Of a stretch of 16,348 nt of DNA, positions 1-6,194 are shown in pieces. The notes under the pieces were generated by a model. It was not told where the DNA came from and searched no databases. It was given only the letters and a program-made list of their open reading frames with translations. The stretch comes from Christensenella sp. UBA1431. GTDB taxonomy: Bacteria; Bacillota; Clostridia; Christensenellales; UBA1431. The stretch's first letter is position 1. Each line of letters begins with the position of its first letter. The stretch is taken from the NCBI GenBank assembly GCA_002329665.1, contig DCTV01000009.1, positions 853 through 17,200 on the forward strand, in the 5' to 3' direction. A program made the translations under genes and the position numbers.

Positions 1-573
1 AGTCGCCCGCTCCTTCCTGCGACGGTTCGCGTCCTTCACGCCCGCGTTGATGCGAAGGCCCATGTCCCTTAGCGAAAGGCTGAAGAGGATCGTTACGCAG
101 ATGAGGGCTATGACGCCGTAGAGGATGTAGCTGCCCACGTCGCCGAGCAGGAACCGGAACGGGAAGACGAACATGCCGGAAAAGACGCCGCCGCCGGCCT
201 GGTGCTGGAGGCCCGCGTCGAACGAGGCGTTCAGGTACGCTAGATAATCCTGCCCGTTCTCGGGCGACACCTGCGCGAGGTGAAAGATGCACAGCGCGCA
301 GATCGCCAGGCAGATACCGAAGAGGATCTTGAAATGCCGGATGTTTTTCCTGCTGGTGAACACGACGTACAGGCCTATGAAAAACACGAAGACGGGCAGC
401 GCCAAGGCCCCTGCCCCGAACACGCCGGACAGGAAACGGGACACCGCGAAGCCGGCGACCCCCGTGGTGTCGGTATATATGCTCAACGCTAAAAACAGGC
501 CGAGTGCCGCTATGAGCAAACCGATGGCCTGCAGTTTGAGCTGCCTTTTTTTTGTGTTTCGATGCGTTGCCAT
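1..573 (-). CDS. ftsK: FtsK/SpoIIIE-type DNA translocase, N-terminal membrane domain (3' part outside window)
   Basis: This is the first 191 codons of an open frame that runs off the left edge without a stop. The protein begins MATHRNTKKRQLKLQ, a basic cytoplasmic tail, followed by about four hydrophobic segments at roughly residues 14-33, 47-72, 83-102 and 128-167, and then a charged stretch (NAGVKDANRRRKERAT) at the edge. That layout matches the 4-TM anchor of FtsK/SpoIIIE translocases, which pump DNA through the closing septum. The motor and gamma domains would lie beyond the window, so the ATPase itself is not seen. In Bacillus the spoIIIE gene also lies downstream of the pnp-ylxY-mlpA block, which supports the call. 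The ATG at 573 is the first start after an in-frame stop at 601-603. No good Shine-Dalgarno sits at normal spacing; the nearest G-run is about 15 bases upstream. A promoter lies at 626-654. Whether it acts in division (FtsK) or sporulation (SpoIIIE) cannot be told from this part. Confidence 0.85.
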   Translation of the reverse strand, partial: MATHRNTKKRQLKLQAIGLLIAALGLFLALSIYTDTTGVAGFAVSRFLSGVFGAGALALPVFVFFIGLYVVFTSRKNIRHFKILFGICLAICALCIFHLAQVSPENGQDYLAYLNASFDAGLQHQAGGGVFSGMFVFPFRFLLGDVGSYILYGVIALICVTILFSLSLRDMGLRINAGVKDANRRRKERAT

Positions 574-625
574 AAAAAAGAAAGATTGCCCCCCGTTTTG
601 TTATGTATGCCTTTATATACCATTC

Positions 626-654
626 ATTATATCCCTTCCTCCGTGGAAGGGCAA
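626..654 (-). promoter_or_regulatory. Sigma-A type promoter of the ftsK/spoIIIE gene with an inverted repeat in its spacer
   Basis: On the minus strand there is TTGCCC at 654-649, a 17-base spacer, and a perfect TATAAT at 631-626. Transcription would start near 619, giving a leader of about 45 bases before the ATG at 573. The spacer carries a perfect 7-bp inverted repeat (CCCTTCC at 651-645 and GGAAGGG at 639-633, 5 bases apart), so the -35 edge and the -10 edge are both touched by it. The promoter lies 36 bases after the stop of the dUTPase gene, so the translocase can be transcribed separately. Confidence 0.65.
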
Positions 655-689
655 AGCATTCGTGTGACGCTGAAATGAGATTTGCTTGT

Positions 690-1049
690 TTAAACGGCCT
701 CGTAGCCGGGCTTTTCGCTCCTGCCCTGCTGCCGGTCGAAGTTTTCCCGGTTCTTTGCCGTATAGAGGCGGCAGAGTTCGTCGGCGTCCATGCCCACCTT
801 CAGGCACATGCTCACGAAGAAATGCAGTATGTCCACCAGTTCTTCCTTGATGGCCGCGTAGTCCAGTTCCTTCGGGTTCTTCCACCATTTGAAGTTGACT
901 TCGTCGATCAGCTCGGCCAGCTCCGAGATCATGGCCAGCGTTTCCTTCTGTATCCATTGTTCGGTCGATATGCCTTCGAGCGCGCGCAGGGCCACGAGCG
1001 AAGTGTCGAACGCCCGCTGCAGTTCGAAGATCCTTTCGAGCTTGTCCAT
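690..1049 (-). CDS. dUTP diphosphatase, dimeric all-alpha type (dUTPase_2 family)
   Basis: A 119-residue, largely helical protein. It shows the metal-binding pairs of the all-alpha NTP pyrophosphatase (MazG-like) superfamily: ExxE at E43/E46 in SELAELIDE, and ExxD at E70/D73 in KEELVDILHFF. The segment NFKWWKNPKE between them is typical of the dimeric dUTPase branch, not of MazG proper. Such enzymes hydrolyse dUTP (and dUDP) to dUMP, which keeps uracil out of DNA and supplies thymidylate synthesis. The ATG at 1049 is preceded by AAAGGA about 8 bases away. Only 15 bases separate it from the M16 peptidase stop, so the two are probably co-transcribed. Bacillus subtilis does not have this gene at the corresponding locus. 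A related dCTPase or generic NTP pyrophosphatase activity is the main alternative. Confidence 0.82.
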   Translation of the reverse strand: MDKLERIFELQRAFDTSLVALRALEGISTEQWIQKETLAMISELAELIDEVNFKWWKNPKELDYAAIKEELVDILHFFVSMCLKVGMDADELCRLYTAKNRENFDRQQGRSEKPGYEAV

Positions 1050-1064
1050 CGTACGATCCTTTCT

Positions 1065-2330
1065 TTAAGACAGGATGCCGCGCACGCGGTCCTCGTCCCC
1101 GACCTTGCCGACCAGGGCGGCGCTCATTTTTGTGAAGTCGAAGATCATGGCCATCGCTTCGACCACGTCGTCGATCGTGACCGAGTCGATCTTTTCGACG
1201 ATCTCCTCCTCGCTCACGATCTTCCCCAGCAGGGTCATGTTTTTGCCCAGGGCCGTCATGCGCGAGGACGTGCCTTCCATGCCCAGTATGTAATTGCCCT
1301 TGAGCTGCGCCCTGCTCTGTTCAAACTCCTCTTTCGTGATCTTGTCCGCAAGCAGCGCCTTCATCTCCTTTACCGTCAACTCGAGCACGGCCTCGACCTG
1401 GCGCGGGCTGGTCCCGGCGTATATCCCGACCATGCCCGTGTCGCTGTAGGCGGATGGGTAGGAATACACCGAATACGCGAGCCCGCGTTCCTCGCGGATG
1501 GACTGGAACAGCCGCGAGCTCATCGACCCGCCGAAAAGGTTGTTGAGCACGAGCGTGGGATAGCGCCTCGCGTCGTCCATAGAGAACCCGGGGAGGCCCA
1601 GGCAGATGTGCACCTGCTCGATGTCGCGCCGGGCGACGCTGATGGAGCCCTTGTCGGGGACGGTGTGGGCTTCGCCCCCCGCTTTTTTTGCCGGGCCTTC
1701 GAAATCGAGCGCGCCGAAATACGCTTCGAGCCGGTCCGCGATGCGCTCCGGGTCGAAATTGCCGGCGACGGCGATCACGGCGTCGTCGGCGCCGTAATGC
1801 TCGTGCAGGTAACCGAGGATCTGGTCCCTGTCGATCGCGTTCACGCTCTGCACGGTGCCCAGGATCGGGTGCGAGAGCGGATGGCCCTCGTAGTACGTGC
1901 GATTGATGAGATCGTGCACGTAGTCCTCGGGATTGTCGATCGACATGCCGATCTCCTCGGTGATTACGCCTTTTTCCTTCTCTATGTCGTAGGGGTCGAA
2001 CTTCGAATTCATCAGCATATCGCTCAGGACGTCGAGCCCGACGTCCAGGTGTTCGTCGAGGACTTTGACGTAGTAGCAGGTGCATTCCTTTGCTGTGAAA
2101 GCGTTTATCTGGCCGCCGATGGCGTCCAGCTGCGCCGCGATGTCGCGCGCCGTCCGCTTCTTTGTCCCCTTGAAAAGCATATGCTCGATGAAATGCGAGA
2201 TGCCGCTCTGTTCCGGCGTCTCTGTGATGGACCCCGTCCTCAGCCAAACGCCGACGGCCACCGACCGGAACGTGGGAAGGTTTTCGCCGACGACGCGGAT
2301 TCCGTTGGGCAGTGTTTTTTCTATCACCAT
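1065..2330 (-). CDS. mlpA: M16 family zinc metallopeptidase, mlpA (ymxG) type
   Basis: About 421 residues with the inverted zinc site HFIEH (H46, E49, H50) and the third ligand E126 in VITEEIG exactly 76 residues after the last His. The C-terminal half has GGSMSSRLFQSIREERGLAY and SVYSY, the substrate-binding Arg/Tyr region of M16 peptidases. The protein is a single-chain, two-domain, processing-peptidase-like enzyme with no signal peptide, so it is cytoplasmic. In Bacillus the homologue MlpA (YmxG) follows pnp and ylxY, as here. The frame is open to an ATG at 2369, but that codon has no Shine-Dalgarno and lies inside a good extended -10 promoter. The ATG at 2330 has GGAG 9 bases upstream and starts MVIEKTLPNGIRVV, matching the family N-terminus, so I chose it. 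Physiological substrates are not deducible from sequence. Confidence 0.88.
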   Translation of the reverse strand: MVIEKTLPNGIRVVGENLPTFRSVAVGVWLRTGSITETPEQSGISHFIEHMLFKGTKKRTARDIAAQLDAIGGQINAFTAKECTCYYVKVLDEHLDVGLDVLSDMLMNSKFDPYDIEKEKGVITEEIGMSIDNPEDYVHDLINRTYYEGHPLSHPILGTVQSVNAIDRDQILGYLHEHYGADDAVIAVAGNFDPERIADRLEAYFGALDFEGPAKKAGGEAHTVPDKGSISVARRDIEQVHICLGLPGFSMDDARRYPTLVLNNLFGGSMSSRLFQSIREERGLAYSVYSYPSAYSDTGMVGIYAGTSPRQVEAVLELTVKEMKALLADKITKEEFEQSRAQLKGNYILGMEGTSSRMTALGKNMTLLGKIVSEEEIVEKIDSVTIDDVVEAMAMIFDFTKMSAALVGKVGDEDRVRGILS

Positions 2331-2359
2331 AGGCTTATGCTCCATCCATTCTTTTGTCA

Positions 2360-2368
2360 ATTGTACCA
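2360..2368 (-). promoter_or_regulatory. Extended -10 promoter for the M16 peptidase-dUTPase pair
   Basis: The minus strand reads TATGGTACAAT: TG at 2368-2367, one base, then TACAAT at 2365-2360 (5 of 6 matches). The -35 region is poor (TGTTTT at 2388-2383 with 17 spacing), as is common when an extended -10 is present. The predicted start near 2353 gives a 23-base leader containing GGATGGAG just before the ATG at 2330. Confidence 0.5.
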
Positions 2369-2400
2369 TAATCAGGGTACGAAAAACAGTTATAGCTATT

Positions 2401-2425
2401 CCGGGGCAGGCTTCCTTTGCCCCGG
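2401..2425. repeat. GC-rich perfect inverted repeat between deacetylase and peptidase genes
   Basis: CCGGGGC at 2401-2407 and GCCCCGG at 2419-2425 form a perfect 7-bp stem with an 11-base loop. Neither strand has a T-run after it, so it is not a textbook terminator, although it lies between the stop of the upstream gene (2534) and the next promoter. The rest of the 2370-2533 gap holds only a weak 4-bp hairpin followed by GTTTT on the minus strand (2500-2517), a possible leaky terminator. I see no gene in the gap. Confidence 0.4.
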
Positions 2426-2533
2426 GGTTTCCCGGCAGGTTGAAAACGCGCCCCCGTTGCTTCTTGCCACCCCAGGCGCTCCTTTAAAGCCCTTCGGCGA
2501 AAACCCGCGCAAAGCGGAGTCTGCTCCGACGAG

Positions 2534-3226
2534 CTACTGTATCAGTGTTCCCACCGTTTCAAATTCGTAATCCTTTTCTTTTACGGCCTTAACGATCGCG
2601 GGCAGGGCCTCGATCGTCGGGCCGTCGACGGTGACCCGTATAATAGCCCCGTTGTACAGGTTCCCCACGGCGCGCGTAAGGACGGTGTCCGCGTCCTGAC
2701 CGGAGGCGTCGACGCTCCACAGCACCGTCGTATACCCGAGCGCCGCCGCGACGTCCAGCGTCTCGCGGGAATACTCCCCGTCCGGGGGCGAATACAGCGA
2801 GACGGGCGCGCCCGTGCACTCGCCGATCGCCCGGTCCGTGAGGGCGAGTTCTTTTCGAAGTCCTTCGGCGCGCACGGCTTTTCGGCCCGCGCCGCCGATC
2901 TCGAACCCGTTTTGCGACAGCATCCGGACCGTCCCGGGATGGGCAGCGGCGAAAGCGCGGTCCACGAAGAATGTCGCGGGCGTGCCGGTGTATACGAGCA
3001 CGTCCATCGCCCTTTTCACCATCGCCGTATCATCGGTCGCGACCCGCATGTACAGCACTACCTGCCGCTTCGCCGAATCCCCCCTGTAAAACGGGGAGAC
3101 CCCCGCGCGGCCCATTACCGAATGGACGTCCGTACTGGCCGTGAGCAGGTAGATGCACAGGATCATGCCGATGATCGCGGCGTTGAGGACGTAATACCGC
3201 CCCAACCTGAAAACGCTCTTGTTCAT
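2534..3226 (-). CDS. Membrane-anchored polysaccharide deacetylase (NodB fold) homologue, apparently catalytically dead; ylxY position
   Basis: A 230-residue protein with a basic start and a membrane anchor at about residues 12-29, followed by an extracytoplasmic NodB-like domain. The fold is recognisable from the spacing VVLYMRV...TPATFFV...GFEIGG...YSPPDGEYS...LWSVDASG...GAIIRVTV. Aligned by eye to carbohydrate esterase family 4, the key residues are changed. The catalytic/metal DD of TFDDG is R61-V62, both metal histidines (HxxxH) are A113 and A117, the Arg and Tyr of RPPYG are S146 and D149, and the final His is missing. It is therefore probably a non-catalytic cell-surface protein, perhaps binding glycan. 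The location between pnp and the M16 peptidase matches ylxY of Bacillus. The ATG at 3226 has a strong GGAGGT 4 bases upstream, which can be hidden in a stem (see 3235-3275). The reading frame is intact, so it is not a decayed pseudogene. Confidence 0.75.
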   Translation of the reverse strand: MNKSVFRLGRYYVLNAAIIGMILCIYLLTASTDVHSVMGRAGVSPFYRGDSAKRQVVLYMRVATDDTAMVKRAMDVLVYTGTPATFFVDRAFAAAHPGTVRMLSQNGFEIGGAGRKAVRAEGLRKELALTDRAIGECTGAPVSLYSPPDGEYSRETLDVAAALGYTTVLWSVDASGQDADTVLTRAVGNLYNGAIIRVTVDGPTIEALPAIVKAVKEKDYEFETVGTLIQ

Positions 3227-3234
3227 GTTTACCT

Positions 3235-3275
3235 CCGCCTTGTCCTAAGTATGGCACTACTAGGATATTAGGCGG
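3235..3275 (-). promoter_or_regulatory. Inverted repeat that could sequester the deacetylase-homologue ribosome binding site
   Basis: CCGCCT (3235-3240) pairs with AGGCGG (3270-3275), and TCCTA (3243-3247) with TAGGA (3261-3265), with a small internal loop and a 13-base apical loop. In minus-strand RNA the 3' arm AAGGCGG is the first part of the Shine-Dalgarno for the gene starting at 3226, so the folded form would cover it. An upstream CCTCC (3282-3278 on the minus strand) can pair instead with GGAGG. The fold is inferred by eye. Confidence 0.4.
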
Positions 3276-3287
3276 AAGGAGGCAAAT

Positions 3288-3347
3288 ATGACCAAAGCGC
3301 CCGCCGAAATGAAAAGGCGCGTGCCGCCGCGCGCTGAAAGAGGCTAA
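3288..3347 (+). CDS. Possible 19-codon small ORF, divergent from its neighbours
   Basis: The plus strand has AAGGAGG six bases before ATG and then 19 codons (MTKAPAEMKRRVPPRAERG) to TAA. It is the only plus-strand frame in the window with a perfect Shine-Dalgarno in an intergenic region. The AAGGAGG is, however, partly the mirror image of the inverted repeat belonging to the opposite gene. No convincing promoter precedes it: TTGTCC at 3240-3245 has only GATATT at 18-base spacing. The peptide is basic, with no recognisable motif or membrane segment. It could be fortuitous. Confidence 0.15.
   Translation: MTKAPAEMKRRVPPRAERG
3312..3334 (-). terminator. Weak second hairpin with T4 downstream of pnp
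   Basis: On the minus strand GCGCG at 3334-3330 pairs with CGCGC at 3321-3317, followed by C and TTTT at 3315-3312. The stem is short but all G-C. It could back up the stronger hairpin at 3388-3423. Confidence 0.3.
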
Positions 3348-3387
3348 GTCTTTAGCGGATTCGGATTGTTACGGGACTGCTGCCCCC

Positions 3388-3423
3388 AAAAACAGGCCGA
3401 CGGCAAACCGTGGTTTGTCGTCG
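3388..3423 (-). terminator. Rho-independent terminator after pnp
   Basis: A 12-bp stem, CGACGACAAACC with GGTTTGCCGTCG (one wobble pair), spans 3423-3398 on the minus strand, 43 bases past the pnp stop. It is followed five bases later by TTTTT (3392-3388). On the plus strand the stem is followed by TTTCCTTT, but no plus-strand gene enters it. It probably separates the rpsO-pnp unit from the deacetylase-homologue gene. Confidence 0.55.
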
Positions 3424-3465
3424 TTTCCTTTATGGACAGCGCCCTGGTTTTGTCGGTTTCCACTT

Positions 3466-5568
3466 TTACTTGCCCCTGGCTTCGTTCTTCGGGAGCAGGC
3501 CTTTGCGCGTCAGGTTCACGCGGCCCTGCTTGTCGATCTCCACGACCTTTACCTTCACTTCGTCGCCGATCTTGACGACGTCCTCCACTTTCTCGACCCT
3601 CTCGTTGGCGAGCTTCGAGATATGTACCAGGCCGTCTTTTCCGGGGATCAGTTCCACGAACGCCCCGAAAGGCATGATGCGCACGACCTTGCCCGTGTAG
3701 ATCTCGCCGACTTCGATTTCCTTCACGATGGTCTCGATGGTCTTCTTCGCCTGTTCGGCGGCTTCCGAATCGGGCGACGCGATATAGACGCGCCCGTCGT
3801 CCTCGATGTCGATCTTCACGCCCGTTTCCGCTATGATCTTGTTGATCATCTTGCCGCCCGGTCCGATCACCTCGCGGATCTTCTCCGGGTTGATGGTGAA
3901 CTGGATGATCTTGGGGGCGTAGGGGGAGAGTTCCTCGCGCGGCTTGTCGATCGTTTCGAGCATCTTCCCGAGTATGAACAGCCTGCCTTCCCTGGCCTGG
4001 GCCAGCGCCCGTTCGAAAACGGGGCGGTCGATCCCGTGTATCTTGATGTCCATCTGGATGGCCGTTATGCCCTTGGCGGTCCCGGCTACCTTGAAGTCCA
4101 TGTCCCCGAAGAAGTCTTCGATGCCCTGGATGTCCGAAAGGATCGACAGTTTTCCGGTCTCGGGGTCCTTGATGAGCCCCATCGCGATGCCGGCCACGGG
4201 GGCCTTGATCGGGACGCCCGCGTCCATCAGCGCCAGTGTGCTCGCGCAGACGCTCGCCTGCGAGGTGGAGCCGTTCGAGCTGATGACCTCGGATACCAGG
4301 CGTATGGCGTACGGGAATTCCTCCTCCGACGGGATCACGGGCAGCAGCGCGCGTTCCGCCAGCGCGCCATGGCCGATGTCCCTGCGGCTGGGGCCTCTGA
4401 GCATGCGCGTCTCCCCGACGCTGTACGGCGGAAAGTTATACTGGTGCATGTACCGTTTGGAGATGTCGTCGTCCAGGCCGTCGAGCTTCTGGACCTCGCC
4501 CATCGCGCCCAGCGTCGCCATGCACATCACCTGCGTCTGCCCGCGGGTGAACACGCTCGACCCGTGCGTCCTCGGGAACACGCCGACTTCGCTCCATATG
4601 GGGCGGATCTCGGTGAGCGCGCGGCCGTCGGGCCGGACGCCTTCTTCTATGATACGGGTGCGCACGGCCTCCTTGGTCATGTCGTAGAGCACACCGGCAA
4701 TGATCTCCTCGCCGTCCTCGTACTCTTCCGAAAAATGTGCCGTGACGTCGGCGAGAACCTGCGTCGTGCGCTCTTCGCGCTCCTCGCGGTCGAACGTGTC
4801 GATGCTGTAGAGCACCTTTTCCCGCGCGTACTCGCGCACCCTGCGTTCGAATTCCTCGTTTTTCGCAACAGGTTCGACGCCTCTTTTCGGCTTGCCGATC
4901 TCGGCTGCGACGCCCTCAATGAAGGCGACGATGCGCTTGATCTCTTCGAAGCCGAACAGGATCGCCTCCAGCATCGTCTGTTCGTCCACTTCCTTGGCGG
5001 AAGCCTCCACCATCATCACGGCGTCCTTCGTGCCCGAGACGAAAAGATGCAGCGCGCTGGCGTCGCGCTGCTCGAGCGTGGGGTTGACAACGAATTTTCC
5101 GTCGACCATGCCCACCGAGACGGAGCCGGTCGGGCCTGCGAACGGAATGTCCGAGATGCTCAGCGCGATGGATGACCCGATCATCGCCAGCACGTCGGGA
5201 GGGATGTCCACGTCCACCGAAAGCGTCGTCGCGATGACCTGCACGTCGTAAAAGTATCCTTTGGGGAAGAGCGGCCGGATCGGGCGGTCGATGAGCCGCG
5301 CCGTCAGGATCGCTTTCTCGGACGGGCGGCTCTCCCTTTTGATGAAGCCCCCCGGTATCTTGCCGACCGAGTACAGCTTTTCTTCATAGTCCACGACCAA
5401 CGGGAAAAAATCGATCCCTTCGCGCTGCTTGCTCGAAGTAGTCGCGCACACGAGCACCGCGGTGTCGCCGGAGCGGATCAGGCAGGACCCTCCCGCCTGC
5501 TGCGCGTACCGGCCGGTTTCCACGACGACCTTCCGGCCGGCAAGTTCCAGTTCGAAAACTCTTTGCAT
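3466..5568 (-). CDS. pnp: Polyribonucleotide nucleotidyltransferase (PNPase)
   Basis: A 700-residue protein, the usual PNPase length. The first RNase PH-like domain covers about residues 12-145, a helical linker runs to about 305, and the catalytic RNase PH-like domain covers about 310-545. The catalytic domain has RPDGR (312-316), the [10 protein letters not shown] loop, GSTSQAS (433-439) and the paired aspartates D485 and D491 in [16 protein letters not shown] domain with GPGG (569-572) and an S1 domain (618-688) close the protein. PNPase is a trimeric 3'-5' phosphorolytic exoribonuclease that releases nucleoside diphosphates from RNA and can add tails in reverse. The ATG at 5568 has AGGAGG about 6 bases upstream. 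It follows rpsO as in most bacteria, with its own promoter and a two-hairpin leader that suggests autoregulation. A terminator follows the gene. Confidence 0.98.
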   Translation of the reverse strand: MQRVFELELAGRKVVVETGRYAQQAGGSCLIRSGDTAVLVCATTSSKQREGIDFFPLVVDYEEKLYSVGKIPGGFIKRESRPSEKAILTARLIDRPIRPLFPKGYFYDVQVIATTLSVDVDIPPDVLAMIGSSIALSISDIPFAGPTGSVSVGMVDGKFVVNPTLEQRDASALHLFVSGTKDAVMMVEASAKEVDEQTMLEAILFGFEEIKRIVAFIEGVAAEIGKPKRGVEPVAKNEEFERRVREYAREKVLYSIDTFDREEREERTTQVLADVTAHFSEEYEDGEEIIAGVLYDMTKEAVRTRIIEEGVRPDGRALTEIRPIWSEVGVFPRTHGSSVFTRGQTQVMCMATLGAMGEVQKLDGLDDDISKRYMHQYNFPPYSVGETRMLRGPSRRDIGHGALAERALLPVIPSEEEFPYAIRLVSEVISSNGSTSQASVCASTLALMDAGVPIKAPVAGIAMGLIKDPETGKLSILSDIQGIEDFFGDMDFKVAGTAKGITAIQMDIKIHGIDRPVFERALAQAREGRLFILGKMLETIDKPREELSPYAPKIIQFTINPEKIREVIGPGGKMINKIIAETGVKIDIEDDGRVYIASPDSEAAEQAKKTIETIVKEIEVGEIYTGKVVRIMPFGAFVELIPGKDGLVHISKLANERVEKVEDVVKIGDEVKVKVVEIDKQGRVNLTRKGLLPKNEARGK

Positions 5569-5636
5569 ATGTTCCTCCTAATCGCACCCATTTGATTATT
5601 ATCTTAAAAACGGGATTTTTTATCCAAATAAAGATT

Positions 5637-5681
5637 AGAGCGGTCTGCCCGCTCTCTTGCCGGCGCCCTTACTGCCGCCGG
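5637..5681 (-). promoter_or_regulatory. Tandem hairpins in the pnp leader
   Basis: Two stem-loops lie 4 bases apart in the RNA leading to pnp: CCGGCG/CGCCGG at 5681-5660 (6 bp, 10-base loop) and AGAGCGG/CCGCTCT at 5655-5637 (7 bp, perfect, 5-base loop). No T-run follows, so they are not terminators. In Escherichia coli the pnp leader forms a stem that RNase III cuts and PNPase then degrades to control its own synthesis. A comparable role here is inference. Confidence 0.45.
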
Positions 5682-5694
5682 TTCACCGTGGGTA

Positions 5695-5722
5695 ATCATA
5701 TGGTCTCACACAATTATCCAAA
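5695..5722 (-). promoter_or_regulatory. Candidate promoter for pnp
   Basis: On the minus strand, TTTGGA at 5722-5717, a 16-base spacer, and TATGAT at 5700-5695 (5 of 6 matches to the -10). It lies after the rpsO hairpin, and a start near 5688 would put both leader hairpins at the 5' end of a leader of about 120 bases. The -35 is weak (3 of 6). Confidence 0.4.
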
Positions 5723-5749
5723 CGCGCCCCTCCCGCCGGATTCGTGAAA

Positions 5750-5770
5750 GCGGGGGAGAGCATCCCCCGC
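5750..5770 (-). terminator. Hairpin after rpsO, possible partial terminator
   Basis: GCGGGGGA and TCCCCCGC form a perfect 8-bp, mostly G-C stem with a 5-base loop, 33 bases after the rpsO stop. Only TTT follows on the minus strand, so termination is probably incomplete or the stem protects the rpsO 3' end. A 10-base palindrome GTTTCGAAAC (5774-5783) lies just upstream of it. Confidence 0.4.
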
Positions 5771-5803
5771 CGTGTTTCGAAACGGGCGTCCGGCCCAAAG
5801 AAC

Positions 5804-6067
5804 CTATTTCCTCAGGTTCAGGCTCTCGATGAGCGCCCTGTAGCGTTCGATATCCTTCGCCTTCAGGTAGTTGAGCAGTCCGCGGCGCTGCCCGACCATC
5901 TTGAGGAGCCCGCGCCGGGAATGGTGGTCCTTCTTGTGGATCTTCAGATGCTCGTTCAGGTGGTTGATCCGCTTGGTCAAAATAGCGATCTGCACCTCGG
6001 GAGACCCCGTATCGCCTTCGTGGGTCTTGTACGCGTTGATGACCTCTGTTTTTTCTGCTTTGTCCAT
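5804..6067 (-). CDS. rpsO: 30S ribosomal protein S15
   Basis: An 87-residue protein (family norm 88-89) with the S15 signature from [14 protein letters not shown] through [20 protein letters not shown] to [12 protein letters not shown]15 binds 16S rRNA early in assembly of the 30S platform and also acts as a translational repressor of its own mRNA in several bacteria. The ATG at 6067 is preceded by AAGGAGG about 10 bases upstream. The gene is separated from ribF by 123 bases that carry a promoter and a leader of about 90 bases. pnp follows, so rpsO-pnp forms the classic pair. Confidence 0.98.
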   Translation of the reverse strand: MDKAEKTEVINAYKTHEGDTGSPEVQIAILTKRINHLNEHLKIHKKDHHSRRGLLKMVGQRRGLLNYLKAKDIERYRALIESLNLRK

Positions 6068-6158
6068 GGGTATGGTTCCTCCTTAAGATCTTACACCGAG
6101 AGCAAAGAGAAACGCCGGAGAATTCGTTAAACCTTGCAAACGGAAAGCCTTTACTCCA
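6068..6158 (-). promoter_or_regulatory. rpsO leader, candidate S15 autoregulatory RNA
   Basis: About 90 bases lie between the predicted transcription start and the rpsO ATG, long for a simple leader. They hold a perfect 10-base palindrome TAAGATCTTA (6084-6093) directly upstream of the Shine-Dalgarno AAGGAGG, plus GGAG and CTCC stretches that could pair. S15-responsive leaders of differing structure are known upstream of rpsO in several phyla. I cannot assign this one to a named class. Confidence 0.35.
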
Positions 6159-6164
6159 AATTTT

Positions 6165-6194
6165 ATTTTAGCACACTTGGTCGGACGCAATCAA
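6165..6194 (-). promoter_or_regulatory. Extended -10 promoter for rpsO overlapping the ribF stop codon
   Basis: On the minus strand, TTGATT at 6194-6189 (four leading matches to TTGACA), an 18-base spacer, and TAAAAT at 6170-6165 (5 of 6) preceded by TGC, which gives an extended -10. The -35 element includes the TGA stop of ribF. Transcription would start near 6158. Confidence 0.65.

Noticed and set aside
633..651. CCCTTCC/GGAAGGG hairpin as terminator of the dUTPase gene
   Set aside because: No T-run follows on the minus strand (ATATAATG instead), and the sequence that follows is a perfect -10 element.
2332..2360. TTGACA (2360-2355, minus strand) as a second promoter -35
   Set aside because: At 17-base spacing the -10 would be TAAGCC, a poor match, and the element lies inside the likely leader.
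603..2570. Plus-strand open frame of 655 codons opposite the M16 peptidase and dUTPase genes
   Set aside because: It is a GC-rich antisense shadow: the opposite frame has clear family motifs, while this one has no ribosome site, no promoter, and a His/Asp/Arg/Val-rich composition typical of reverse reading.
3415..5175. Plus-strand open frame of 586 codons opposite pnp
   Set aside because: Antisense shadow of a highly conserved gene; it has the same composition as the other shadows and no start signals.
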